Shown here piece by piece: positions 42,320-50,498 of a DNA stretch of 59,346 bases (the stretch's first letter is position 1; every line of letters starts with the position of its first letter). Origin of the DNA: Thermoanaerobaculia bacterium. Lineage in GTDB: Bacteria; Acidobacteriota; Thermoanaerobaculia; Multivoradales; JAHEKO01. The DNA is taken from the NCBI GenBank assembly GCA_945787575.1, contig CALZKB010000006.1:1-59346 (forward strand), written 5' to 3'. Below the pieces are notes generated by a model. The model did not search any database, had not been told where the DNA came from, and was given only the letters and a program-made list of their open reading frames with translations. The position numbers and the translations under genes are program-made.

Positions 42320-44683
42320 GTGACCAGCGATAGCCAGCGACGGTTGAGGCTCGAAGTGCAAGGCGCGGTGCAGGGCGTCGGCTTTCGGCCGTTTGTCTAT
42401 CGGCTGGCCGGCGAGCTCGGTCTTGCCGGCTGGGTGCTCAACGACAGCCGCGGAGTGGTCATCGAAGCCGAGGCGTCGCCGCAGACGCTGGCCGCGTTCC
42501 GTTCGCGTCTAGCCGGGGAGCTGCCGCCGCTGGCCGCGGTGGAGAAGCTCGACAGCCGGTGGCTCGAGCCGGAGGGCGCCGCCGGCTTCGCGATCCGACA
42601 CAGCGAGGACGACGGCGCCAAGAGCGCCGTGATGCTTCCGGAGGTCGCCACCTGCGCCGACTGCCTGGCGGAAGTTCTCGATAACGAGAACCGCCGCCAC
42701 GGCTACCCGTTTACCAATTGCACCAACTGCGGGCCACGCTTCAGCCTCATCGAGGCCCTGCCGTACGACCGGCCCAACACCACGATGCGCCGCTTCGAGA
42801 TGTGCCCCGCCTGCGAGCGTGAGTACAGCGCACCGGCCGACCGCCGCTTCCATGCTCAGCCCAACGCCTGCCACGAATGCGGGCCGCGGCTGGCTTTGCG
42901 AACGCCGTCCGGAAAGACCGTCGCCGAGGATGCGAAGGCGTTGAACGATGCGGTGCGGGCGCTGCGGCGGGGCTCGATCGTCGCGGTCAAGGGGATCGGC
43001 GGCTTCCACCTGATGGTCGATGCGCGCAGCTCGGCGGCGGTGGCCCGGCTGCGCGAGCGCAAGGGACGCTACGACAAGCCTCTGGCGCTGATGGTCGCCG
43101 ACCTCGATCAAGCGAGGCGCTGCTGCCGGATCGACGCTACCGCCGAGAGGCTGCTGAGCTCGCCACAGGCGCCGATCCTCTTGATGCCGCGCCGGGCGAA
43201 AAGCGAGATCGCCGACGAGGTGGCGCCGGGTAACCCTCGACTCGGTCTCCTGCTGCCCTACACGCCGCTGCATCACCTGCTGCTGGGCGAGGCGGGCATC
43301 CCCCTGGTCGCCACCAGCGGGAATCTGAGCGATGAGCCGATCTGCACCCGCAACGACGAAGCGGCCGCTCGCCTGGGTGGCATTGCGGACCTCTTCCTCG
43401 TCCACGACCGTCCGATCGCTCGCCACGTAGACGACAGCGTGCTGACCTTTGTCGACGGTGGAGCGCAGCCCATTCGGCGGGCCCGCGGCTTTGCGCCGCT
43501 GCCCGTGATGCTGCGCGCGCCGGTCGCGCCGGTGCTCGCGGTCGGCGCCCATCAGAAGAACGTCGTCGCCTTGGCGGTGGCCGAGCGGGTCTTCTTGAGT
43601 CAGCACATCGGCGACATGGAGACGCCGCAGGCGATGACCGCCTTCGAGCGGGTAATCGAGGATTTCCTGATGCTGTACGAAGCGGCGCCGGAGCAGATCG
43701 CCCACGATCTCCACCCCGACTACCTGACGACCCGGTGGGCCATGGACGCGAGTTCGGGCGGCGTGCCGGGAAGCTCCGTTGCTGCGAGGGAGGCTCTCGC
43801 CGGCGCCGAGCTGGTGGCGGTGCAGCACCATCACGCCCATCTCGCTTCCTGTCTGGCCGAGCACCACACCGAGGGTCGCGCGCTGGGCGTGATCTGGGAC
43901 GGCACCGGCTACGGCACCGACGAGACGATCTGGGGTGGTGAGTTCCTGCTCGGCGACGCCTCCGGTTACGAGCGGGTGGCCGCGTTGCGGCCGTTTGTGC
44001 TGCCCGGCGGCGCGGCGGCGGTGCGCGAGCCGCGGCGAGTGGGGCTGGCGCTGCTGTGGAGCCTGCTGGGCGAGTCGGCCTGGCGAGACGAGGCGCTGCC
44101 GACGATTGCCGCCTTCGAGGAGCGCGAGCGCCAGATTCTGGATCGGATGCTCTCCTCGGGGCTACACTCGCCGGTGACGACCAGCGCTGGCCGGCTCTTC
44201 GACGGCGTGGCCTCGCTCATCGGTTTGCGCCAGGAGGTTTCGTTCGAAGGTCAAGCGGCGATGGAGCTCGAGTTTGCGGCACGAGACGAAGCGGGTATCG
44301 CCTATCCGGTGAAGGTCGCCGCCCGTCCGCGGCCGGCGGCCGGCGCGGACGCCCCCCGCTTCGAGCTCGATTGGCGACCCCTGGTGAGCGCCGTGCTACA
44401 CGACCTGCGAGCCGGCGTCGACCAGGGCACGATCGCCGGCCGGTTTCATGCCGGGCTGGCCGAAGCGATCTGCGCGCTGGCCGGTCACGTCGGCGAAGGT
44501 CGCGTCGCGCTCTCCGGTGGCTGCTTCCAGAACCGCTTGCTCACCGAGGAGTGCAGCCGCCGCCTGCGCGAAGCAGGCTTCGAAGTACTCGTTCACCGCC
44601 AGGTACCCCCCAACGACGGCGGCATCTGTCTGGGACAAGTGGCGGTCGCCGCCGCCATGGCAGACGGTGCCGAGCCAACCTAA
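42320..44683 (+). CDS. hypF: carbamoyltransferase HypF
   Basis: HypF makes the cyano ligands of the [NiFe] centre from carbamoyl phosphate, passing a carbamoyl group to the HypE C-terminal Cys. The domains follow in order. An acylphosphatase domain (VQGAVQGVGFRPFVYRLA) comes first. Next are zinc-finger pairs (CADC, CTNCGPR, CPACEREY, CHECGP). A YrdC-like domain (IVAVKGIGGFHLMVDA, RKGRYDKPLALM) follows. The last is a Kae1-like carbamoyltransferase domain (HHHAHLASCLAEH, VIWDGTGYGTD, ALSGGCFQNRLL). At about 787 residues it is full length. GTG 42320 fits the family N-terminus. GTG 42257, with AAGGTGG before it, would add 21 residues and is possible. Confidence 0.95.
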   Translation: MTSDSQRRLRLEVQGAVQGVGFRPFVYRLAGELGLAGWVLNDSRGVVIEAEASPQTLAAFRSRLAGELPPLAAVEKLDSRWLEPEGAAGFAIRHSEDDGAKSAVMLPEVATCADCLAEVLDNENRRHGYPFTNCTNCGPRFSLIEALPYDRPNTTMRRFEMCPACEREYSAPADRRFHAQPNACHECGPRLALRTPSGKTVAEDAKALNDAVRALRRGSIVAVKGIGGFHLMVDARSSAAVARLRERKGRYDKPLALMVADLDQARRCCRIDATAERLLSSPQAPILLMPRRAKSEIADEVAPGNPRLGLLLPYTPLHHLLLGEAGIPLVATSGNLSDEPICTRNDEAAARLGGIADLFLVHDRPIARHVDDSVLTFVDGGAQPIRRARGFAPLPVMLRAPVAPVLAVGAHQKNVVALAVAERVFLSQHIGDMETPQAMTAFERVIEDFLMLYEAAPEQIAHDLHPDYLTTRWAMDASSGGVPGSSVAAREALAGAELVAVQHHHAHLASCLAEHHTEGRALGVIWDGTGYGTDETIWGGEFLLGDASGYERVAALRPFVLPGGAAAVREPRRVGLALLWSLLGESAWRDEALPTIAAFEERERQILDRMLSSGLHSPVTTSAGRLFDGVASLIGLRQEVSFEGQAAMELEFAARDEAGIAYPVKVAARPRPAAGADAPRFELDWRPLVSAVLHDLRAGVDQGTIAGRFHAGLAEAICALAGHVGEGRVALSGGCFQNRLLTEECSRRLREAGFEVLVHRQVPPNDGGICLGQVAVAAAMADGAEPT

Positions 44684-44693
44684 GGAGGTCCCC

Positions 44694-44969
44694 ATGTGTC
44701 TCGGAGTTCCAGGTCAGATTCTCGAAATCGAGCACGACGCTCTTGGAATGTCGATGGGGCGAGTCAGCTTCGCCGGGATCACCAAGCAAGTTTGTCTCGC
44801 CTACACCCCGGAAGCCGAGGTCGGCGACTATGTGGTCGTCCACGTCGGGTTCGCGATCAGCCGAATCGACGAGGACGAGGCGCACAAGGTCTTCGACTAT
44901 CTCGAGGAGATGGGCGAGCTGGCCGAGCTCGATATTCCGCAACCGAGCGAAGAACCGGCGGCATCATGA
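44694..44969 (+). CDS. hypC: hydrogenase maturation chaperone HypC
   Basis: A 91-residue chaperone that carries the Fe(CN)2CO unit with HypD and delivers it to the hydrogenase large subunit. It begins with the invariant MCLGVPGQI, whose Cys2 is essential, after a perfect Shine-Dalgarno (AAGGAGG) eight bases from the end of hypF. The beta-barrel core ([20 protein letters not shown]) and the amphipathic C-terminal helix are present. The stop overlaps the hypD start (ATGA). Confidence 0.95.
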   Translation: MCLGVPGQILEIEHDALGMSMGRVSFAGITKQVCLAYTPEAEVGDYVVVHVGFAISRIDEDEAHKVFDYLEEMGELAELDIPQPSEEPAAS

Positions 44970-46063
44970 AGTACGTCGACGAGTATCGCGACGGAGAGCA
45001 AGCTCAGCAGTTCGTCGCCGCGATCGGCGAAGTGGTGACTCGCCCGTGGAGCCTGATGGAGATCTGTGGCGGCCAGACCCACACCTTCATGAAGTCGGGC
45101 GTCGACCGACTGCTTCCCGACTCCGTCGGGCTGGTGCATGGACCCGGCTGCCCGGTCTGCGTGACTCCCATCGAGCTGATCGACCGTGCCCAGGCGATCG
45201 CGCGCCGGCCGGAAGTGATCATGACCTCGTTCGGCGACATGCTGCGGGTGCCCGGCTCGACGACCGATCTGCTCAACGTCAAGGCCGAGGGGGGCGACGT
45301 GCGGATGGTGTACTCGCCGCTCGACGCGGTCAGGTTCGCCGAGCAGAACCGCGGCCGGGAGGTGGTCTTTTTCGCCGTCGGCTTCGAGACGACGGCGCCG
45401 GCCAACGCCATGGCCGTCTGGCAGGCGAGTCAGAAGGGGCTCGAGAACTTCTCGATCCTCTGCTCCCACGTGCTGGTGCCGCCGGCGATGGAGGCGCTTC
45501 TGGGAGCGTCCGACAATCTCGTACAGGGGTTTCTCGCCGCCGGACACGTCTGCGCCGTAATGGGTTACTGGGAGTACGAACCGATCGCGGAGCGCTACCG
45601 GATCCCGATCGTCGTCACCGGTTTCGAGCCCCTCGACCTGCTACAGGGCACCTACATGACCCTGAAGATGCTCGAAGAAGAGCGCTGGGGAGTCGAGAAC
45701 CAGTACACCCGCTCGGTGACTCGAGAGGGCAACCGCCCGGCGCAAGAGGTGCTGGCGCGGGTCTTCGAGACCTGCGATCGCAAGTGGCGCGGCATCGGGG
45801 AGATCCCGGCAAGCGGTTACCGGCTGAGGTCCGAATTCGAGAGCTTCGACGCCGAGATGAAGTTCGATGTCGGGGAGATCGAAGCCCAGGAGTCTCCGGA
45901 CTGCATCGCGGGCGAGATCTTGCGCGGGTTGAAGAAGCCGCACCAGTGCTCGGCCTTCGGCGAGCGCTGCACTCCCGAGCATCCGTTGGGGGCGCCGATG
46001 GTCTCGGCTGAAGGCGCGTGCGCCGCCTATTTCCTCTACGGCAACCGAGAGCAGGCGAGTTGA
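44966..46063 (+). CDS. hypD: hydrogenase maturation protein HypD
   Basis: HypD is the iron-sulfur scaffold on which CN and CO are attached to iron. At 365 residues it is full length. Key motifs are [15 protein letters not shown] (iron-binding Cys), [20 protein letters not shown], and the C-terminal [4Fe-4S] region [17 protein letters not shown] followed by SAEGACAAY. The ATG overlaps the hypC stop, and its own stop overlaps the hypE start (TTGA), so hypC, hypD and hypE are translationally coupled. Confidence 0.96.
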   Translation: MKYVDEYRDGEQAQQFVAAIGEVVTRPWSLMEICGGQTHTFMKSGVDRLLPDSVGLVHGPGCPVCVTPIELIDRAQAIARRPEVIMTSFGDMLRVPGSTTDLLNVKAEGGDVRMVYSPLDAVRFAEQNRGREVVFFAVGFETTAPANAMAVWQASQKGLENFSILCSHVLVPPAMEALLGASDNLVQGFLAAGHVCAVMGYWEYEPIAERYRIPIVVTGFEPLDLLQGTYMTLKMLEEERWGVENQYTRSVTREGNRPAQEVLARVFETCDRKWRGIGEIPASGYRLRSEFESFDAEMKFDVGEIEAQESPDCIAGEILRGLKKPHQCSAFGERCTPEHPLGAPMVSAEGACAAYFLYGNREQAS

Positions 46064-47139
46064 AGGACCCGAGCGACGAATCGAAGGGGCCGATCGACTT
46101 TGCGCTCTCCTGTCCACTGCCGATCTCGGACTATCCGACGGTGCAGCTCGCTCACGGCGGCGGCGGCAAGCTGTCGCAACTGCTGATCGAGAAGCTCTTC
46201 GTCGGCGCCTTCGGCAATGCGGCGCTCGAACAGCTTCACGACGGCGCTGTGCTGAACGTCGGAAGCTCCCGCCTCGCCTTTTCCACCGACTCGTTCGTCG
46301 TCCATCCGCGATTCTTCCCAGGCGGCGACATCGGTTCGCTGGCGGTCCACGGCACGGTCAACGACATCGCCATGTGCGGTGCGCGCCCGGTGGCCCTGTC
46401 GGCCGGCTTCATCCTCGAAGAGGGGCTGTCGATGGAGGAGCTGTGGCGCATCACCACCTCGATGAAGGAAGCCGCCGAAGAGGCCGGCGTCGAGGTCGTG
46501 ACCGGCGACACCAAGGTCGTCGATCGCGGCAAGGGCGACGGCGTCTACATCAACACCACGGGCCTCGGCCTCATCGCCGACGGGGTGGAGATCTCGCCCC
46601 GCCGGGCGCGCCCCGGCGACCGCGTGCTGGTGAGCGGACAGCTGGCGGTGCACGGCATCGCCGTGATGTCGGTGCGCGAGGGGCTCGAGTTCGAAACCGT
46701 GCTCGAGACCGATTCGGCCAACCTCTATCCGCTGGTCGCGCGGGTGCTGGAGCGTGGCGGCTCGCGAGTGCACGTCCTGCGCGATCCCACTCGCGGTGGG
46801 GTCGCCAGCGCGCTCAACGAGATCGCCACCCAAGCGGGCGTCGGCATGCAGCTCGAGGAGAACAGCCTGCCGCTGCGAGAGGACGTCCGCGGCGCCTGCG
46901 AGATCCTCGGATTCGATCCTCTCTACGTCGCCAACGAAGGCAAGTGCCTGGCGATCGTCGCGCCCGAGGCCGCCGATTCGGTGCTCGCGGCGATGCGCGA
47001 GCATCCTCTCGGCCGCGAGGCGGCAGTGATCGGTGCGGTCGTCGACGAGCACCCGGGGAAGGTCTACCTGCGAAGCCGCGTCGGCGGCATGCGGGTCGTC
47101 GACATGCTCTCCGGAGAGCAGTTGCCGCGGATCTGTTGA
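46060..47139 (+). CDS. hypE: hydrogenase maturation protein HypE
   Basis: An ATP-dependent dehydratase that turns the thiocarbamate made by HypF into a thiocyanate for transfer to iron. The TTG at 46060, overlapping the hypD stop, gives a 359-residue protein beginning shortly before the conserved [15 protein letters not shown]. Further motifs are [29 protein letters not shown] and [16 protein letters not shown]. The C-terminus ends PRIC, the required cyanide-carrying Cys. Confidence 0.95.
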   Translation: MKDPSDESKGPIDFALSCPLPISDYPTVQLAHGGGGKLSQLLIEKLFVGAFGNAALEQLHDGAVLNVGSSRLAFSTDSFVVHPRFFPGGDIGSLAVHGTVNDIAMCGARPVALSAGFILEEGLSMEELWRITTSMKEAAEEAGVEVVTGDTKVVDRGKGDGVYINTTGLGLIADGVEISPRRARPGDRVLVSGQLAVHGIAVMSVREGLEFETVLETDSANLYPLVARVLERGGSRVHVLRDPTRGGVASALNEIATQAGVGMQLEENSLPLREDVRGACEILGFDPLYVANEGKCLAIVAPEAADSVLAAMREHPLGREAAVIGAVVDEHPGKVYLRSRVGGMRVVDMLSGEQLPRIC

Positions 47140-47166
47140 GGCCGCGGCCTCGACCTCTTAGAGGCC
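47138..47166. terminator. stem-loop between convergent hypE and nickel transporter genes
   Basis: GAGGCCGCGGCCTC (47138-47151) is fully self-complementary. Its second half, GGCCTC, can also pair with GAGGCC at 47161-47166. These alternative hairpins span the 18-bp gap between the two convergent stops. No T-run is present. They may serve as a bidirectional terminator. Confidence 0.35.
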
Positions 47167-47889
47167 GAACTGAATCGCCACTCCGCAGGCGACGACGACG
47201 AGACCGGCAGCCGCATGCGCCCAGCGTTCGGCGCCAACCCAGGAGAACCGCGTCAACCCGCGGCGGCCGGCGAGGACCAGTGCCATCATCGTCGCCAGGG
47301 TGGCCGCGGCGAACACCAGCGCGACGAACACCGCGCCGAGGAGGCTGCCGGTCGCGGCCGGGACCATGAGCATCGGTACCAACGGCTCGCACGGCCCCAA
47401 GACGAAGACGACGAAGAGGCTCCAGGCCGAAGCGCCGGCGAGAAGCGAGCGCCCACCGGCACCGGCAGGCGCCTCATGGAGATGGGCGTGGTCATCGGCG
47501 TGCGCGTGCCCGTGACAGTGAAAGGTGCCGTCGACATGCTCGTGCCAGTGGCTGTGCGGGCGGCCACGCAAGGCGCGGCGCAGGCCCCAGGCAGAGTAAG
47601 CGAGGCCGAAACCGAGCAACAGCCAGCCAGCCAGTTGCCCGCGCATGGTCTCCCACCAGATCGCTTCTTGGAGTCGCCAGCCGAGCGCCAGAGCGAGGCC
47701 GCCGAGCACGACCGACCCGGCAATATGCCCAGCGCCGCAAGCGAGGGTCACGGCGCTGGTGCGCCGGGTGTTCCAGCGACGGCTCTTGGAGAGGACGATC
47801 AGGGGGAGATAGTGGTCGGGGCCGAGTAGTGCGTGCACGATACCGACCGCCGCGGCCGTCGTCGCCAATGCGATCAGCTCGCCCGTCAT
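47158..47889 (-). CDS. nickel/cobalt transporter-like membrane protein with His-rich loop
   Basis: A 243-residue protein with six or seven membrane segments. HALLGPDHYLPL in helix 1 resembles the metal-site HxxxxDH of nickel transporters. A central loop rich in His (HSHWHEHVDGTFHCHGHAHA) precedes AHLHEAP and the second half (FVVFVLGPCEPLVPML). It is the last gene of the hydrogenase operon, 15 bp after hypB, where nickel supply makes sense. Relatives include the HupE/UreJ- and RcnA-like families. Import rather than export is inferred from context. Confidence 0.75.
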   Translation of the reverse strand: MTGELIALATTAAAVGIVHALLGPDHYLPLIVLSKSRRWNTRRTSAVTLACGAGHIAGSVVLGGLALALGWRLQEAIWWETMRGQLAGWLLLGFGLAYSAWGLRRALRGRPHSHWHEHVDGTFHCHGHAHADDHAHLHEAPAGAGGRSLLAGASAWSLFVVFVLGPCEPLVPMLMVPAATGSLLGAVFVALVFAAATLATMMALVLAGRRGLTRFSWVGAERWAHAAAGLVVVACGVAIQFGL

Positions 47890-47904
47890 GGCTCGGCTTC
47901 CGGA

Positions 47905-48524
47905 CTAGGCCTCGGCCGCGGCGAGATCAGAGTGGTCGGTTTGGGCGGCCGCCCGCGCCTCGAGCCACGCCACCCACCGTTCGACACCTTCACCGCTCAC
48001 CGCCGACAGCGGGATGATCTCGGGCTCCGGCATGGTCTGCGCCAGCGCCTCCTCGATCGCCTCGATCCGCACCTGCGGCAGGTGAGGCAGGAGGTCGACC
48101 TTGGTCAGCAGCACCAGATCGGCCTTGCGGAACATCACCGGGTACTTGAGCGGCTTGTCCTCGCCCTCGGTGACCGACAGCGCCACCACCGGTGCACCAG
48201 CGCCGCGTCCAGATGGCAGGCCGAGCCGGTGGTGATCGAAAGCGAAGGAATGCCGGCCGCTTCGAGCCGCTGACCGTCGCGGTCGGTCGCTAGATCACCG
48301 GACAGAGCGGCGAGGCGCTTCTCGCACGCGAAGTGGCCGGCAGTAGTCTCGAGCAGGGCGGTCTTGCCCGAACCGGGCGAGCCCATCAGGTTGATCGCCA
48401 CGACCCCGCGCTCGGCGAAGTGCTCACGATTGTGCTTGGCGGTGAGGTCGTTGGCCGACAGCAGGCTCTCCTGGACCTTCACCGGGACCAGCTCGGGATC
48501 GCCGCAGCCGCAGGTCTCACACAT
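47905..48524 (-). pseudogene. hypB: hypB with internal deletion and frameshift
   Basis: HypB is the GTPase that inserts nickel with HypA. The 5' frame (48524 down to about 48195) has the N-terminal CETCGCGD metal motif, the Walker A GSPGSGKT and the metal-site SACHLDAALVH. The 3' frame resumes at VVALSVTEGEDKPLKYP and runs to 47905 through LVLLTKVDLLPHL. Compared with normal HypB, about 33-36 residues between the two are gone, including FIENVGNLVCP, which holds a metal-ligand Cys. The reading frame is also shifted. The junction lies in GTGCACCGGTGGTGGCG. Either hypB is inactive or the assembly lost about 100 bases. Confidence 0.85.
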
Positions 48525-48865
48525 CAGGCCACCTCCATTTCGATACGGTCGAGACCGATCTCGTCACCGGCGACCAGGGTCGCCGGCCGGTCGCAATCGG
48601 AACAGCGCAGGAAGGCGCCATTCGCGATCCGCCGCTGGCAGCGCGGGCACTCCCAGCGGGCCGCGACCGGCGTCACTTCGAGGTCGGCGGCGCGGCAGAC
48701 GGTGCGCTCGCGGAACAGCTCGTAGGCGGAACGAAAGAGATCGACCTCGACGCCGGAGAGATCGCCGATCGTCAGCCGGATCTTCCGTACGCTCGAGGCG
48801 CCGTGGCTGCGCGCCTCCGCTTCGACGCGGTCGAGAAGGGACTGGACGAGGGAGTACTCGTGCAT
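48524..48865 (-). CDS. hypA: hydrogenase nickel-incorporation protein HypA
   Basis: A 113-residue metallochaperone that binds nickel through its N-terminal MHE and carries a structural zinc site. MHEYSLVQSLLDRVEAEA opens the protein from the ATG at 48865. The zinc site is WECPRCQ and FLRCSDCDRPA (four Cys). IRLTIGDLSGVEVDLFR is the usual core. The start is two bases after the cytochrome c stop, and its stop shares one base with the hypB start. Confidence 0.94.
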   Translation of the reverse strand: MHEYSLVQSLLDRVEAEARSHGASSVRKIRLTIGDLSGVEVDLFRSAYELFRERTVCRAADLEVTPVAARWECPRCQRRIANGAFLRCSDCDRPATLVAGDEIGLDRIEMEVA

Positions 48866-48867
48866 GC

Positions 48868-49287
48868 TCACGGTCCCTCGAAGGCGACCCGCAACAGGTA
48901 CGCCGTCAGATCCCAAGTCTGTTCTTCGCTCAGCGCCTTCCAGGCGGCCATCGGCGTTCCTCGACGACCTTCGCGAATCACCTCGTACACGTCACGGGGG
49001 GTCGTGCCCTCGCGCCAGAAAGGGTTGGTGAAGTCGACCGCCGCGGTCGACAGCAGGCGCCTCCGACCGCGGCCGTCCGCGCGCTCGCCGTGGCACAGAG
49101 CGCAGTGGTTCAGAAAGAGCTCGCGTCCTCGGATGCGGGCCTCGTCGGACGCGAGCCGCTCTCGCGGCACGACGAGGCGCGCGTAGTCGGTCGTCGGGCC
49201 GCGCTCGCTACAGGCCGGCAATGTGAGTAAGACGGCCGCGACGATCGGACAGGTGAGAAGGAGGGTCCAGTCGGGGCGAGACGGCAT
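48868..49287 (-). CDS. c-type cytochrome lipoprotein in the hydrogenase operon
   Basis: A 139-residue monohaem cytochrome c. The ATG at 49287 opens a lipoprotein signal (WTLLLTCPIVAAVLLTLPACS, lipobox LPAC), so it is anchored to the membrane facing the periplasm. The haem site is NHCALCHGERADG, and the distal Met is probably in GTPMAAWK. The fold matches the small C-type (cytochrome c553/cbb3 subunit III-like) class. Its place between the protease and hypA suggests it takes electrons from the hydrogenase or its cytochrome b. Its 5' end overlaps the protease gene by 80 bp. Confidence 0.85.
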   Translation of the reverse strand: MPSRPDWTLLLTCPIVAAVLLTLPACSERGPTTDYARLVVPRERLASDEARIRGRELFLNHCALCHGERADGRGRRRLLSTAAVDFTNPFWREGTTPRDVYEVIREGRRGTPMAAWKALSEEQTWDLTAYLLRVAFEGP

Positions 49288-49750
49288 AGCCCATTCTCCG
49301 CGCCTCATCGGCGATTCGTTGAACCAGCAGCGGCAGATTCCGGTCGACGGCGGGCGAGCGAGCGAGGCCCAGCTCGAGGGTCGCCGGCACCAGACCCAGC
49401 AGATGGAGGCGAAGCGGATAGGCGTCCAGCAGGCGCAGACCGTCGAGCAGGTCCGCGACCCCGATCTGGTGGACGGATAGACGGGTCCGCACCGCCGGCG
49501 CGACGTCGTCGCCTTCGAGATGGACGAAACTGCCGGCCGGCTGGTCGGCCCGGATCGCATCCACGATGATGACGTCGTCGCCGCCTTCGAAGAGCGACAA
49601 CAGAGCGAGTCCCAGAGTGCCGCCGTCGAGAGCCCGCGCTTGCAGCGGCAGCACGTAGCGCCGCGAGAACTTCTCGATGGCGGCCACTCCGAGGCCGTCG
49701 TCTCCGCACAGGACGTTTCCGAGACCGAGGATCAGAAGCCGGTCGCCCAG
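49208..49750 (-). CDS. [NiFe]-hydrogenase maturation endopeptidase (HyaD/HupD-like)
   Basis: The protease that removes the large-subunit tail after nickel insertion. The family start LLILGLGNVLCGDDGLGVAAIE lies upstream of the first standard start codon (GTG 49687). No ATG, GTG or TTG precedes it in frame. A CTG at 49750 sits five bases after GGGGAGG and gives MGDRLLILGLGN, so I propose a CTG start. Nickel-binding acidic residues are visible (Glu in AAIEKF, Asp in VDAIRAD, His in SVHQIG). The last 26 residues overlap the cytochrome c gene. About 180 residues, slightly long for the family. Confidence 0.85.
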   Translation of the reverse strand: MGDRLLILGLGNVLCGDDGLGVAAIEKFSRRYVLPLQARALDGGTLGLALLSLFEGGDDVIIVDAIRADQPAGSFVHLEGDDVAPAVRTRLSVHQIGVADLLDGLRLLDAYPLRLHLLGLVPATLELGLARSPAVDRNLPLLVQRIADEARRMGYAVSPRLDPPSHLSDRRGRLTHIAGL

Positions 49751-49751
49751 A

Positions 49752-50498
49752 TCAGCCTCCCCTCTCGGTGTGCCGGTCGACGAACCGGTAGCCGGAGAAG
49801 ATCAGGTCCTCTCGGGGCACGTACTTGAAGCCGGAGAAGATCGACTCGATCGTGGCGTTGGCCTCGATCGTCGACATGAGAACCGCGCTGTAGACGTGGT
49901 GGGCGGCAAAGCCCAGCAACAACCACATGATGACGTGATGGATCCAACGAGCCGACTGGAGACCGCCGAAGATAGGAATCAGGAACGAGAAGAACCGCAG
50001 CGGCGAATCGACGTGGGCGCTCGCCGAGTACATGGCGAGGCCCGTACAGATCGTGCCCAGGTACAAGAGGAACACAAAGCAATAGGTGAGTCCGGCGAGA
50101 GGATTATGACCGACGAAGCCCGGCGGCTTTCGCAAGAGGAAGCTGTAGAACTTGAAGGTCGGCAGCAGCCCCTTGCGCCGGACCCGCCGCGCCGGGATGA
50201 ACTTGTCCCAAGCCGAATACTTGTTGCCGACGAACATCCAGGTGATGCGGGCGAGCACCGAGAGGGTGAAGACGATCGCGGCGTAGAAATGGACGAGCCG
50301 GGTGTAGCCCATCACGAACTGATTGCCCGCCTGCCCCGGGGAAACCAGGGACGGGTTGCCGATGAAGAAGCCGGTCACTGCCAGGACGGCGATCGAAGTG
50401 GCGATCAGCCAGTGGGTCAGCCGAACCGGCAGCTCCCAGACATAGACCTTGGCGAGGCAGATCTCTTCGGCCGGCGCCGGCCGGGGTGTGATCTTCAT
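49752..50498 (-). CDS. Ni/Fe-hydrogenase b-type cytochrome subunit
   Basis: A 248-residue HupC/HyaC-type di-haem cytochrome b that passes electrons from the small subunit to the quinone pool. The opening VYVWELPVRLTHWLIATSI has the first haem-ligand His. FVMGYTRLVHFYAAIVF and WIHHVIMWLLLGFAAHHVYSA hold further ligands. Four membrane helices are visible. The ATG at 50498 overlaps the large-subunit stop by 4 bp. Confidence 0.93.
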   Translation of the reverse strand: MKITPRPAPAEEICLAKVYVWELPVRLTHWLIATSIAVLAVTGFFIGNPSLVSPGQAGNQFVMGYTRLVHFYAAIVFTLSVLARITWMFVGNKYSAWDKFIPARRVRRKGLLPTFKFYSFLLRKPPGFVGHNPLAGLTYCFVFLLYLGTICTGLAMYSASAHVDSPLRFFSFLIPIFGGLQSARWIHHVIMWLLLGFAAHHVYSAVLMSTIEANATIESIFSGFKYVPREDLIFSGYRFVDRHTERGG

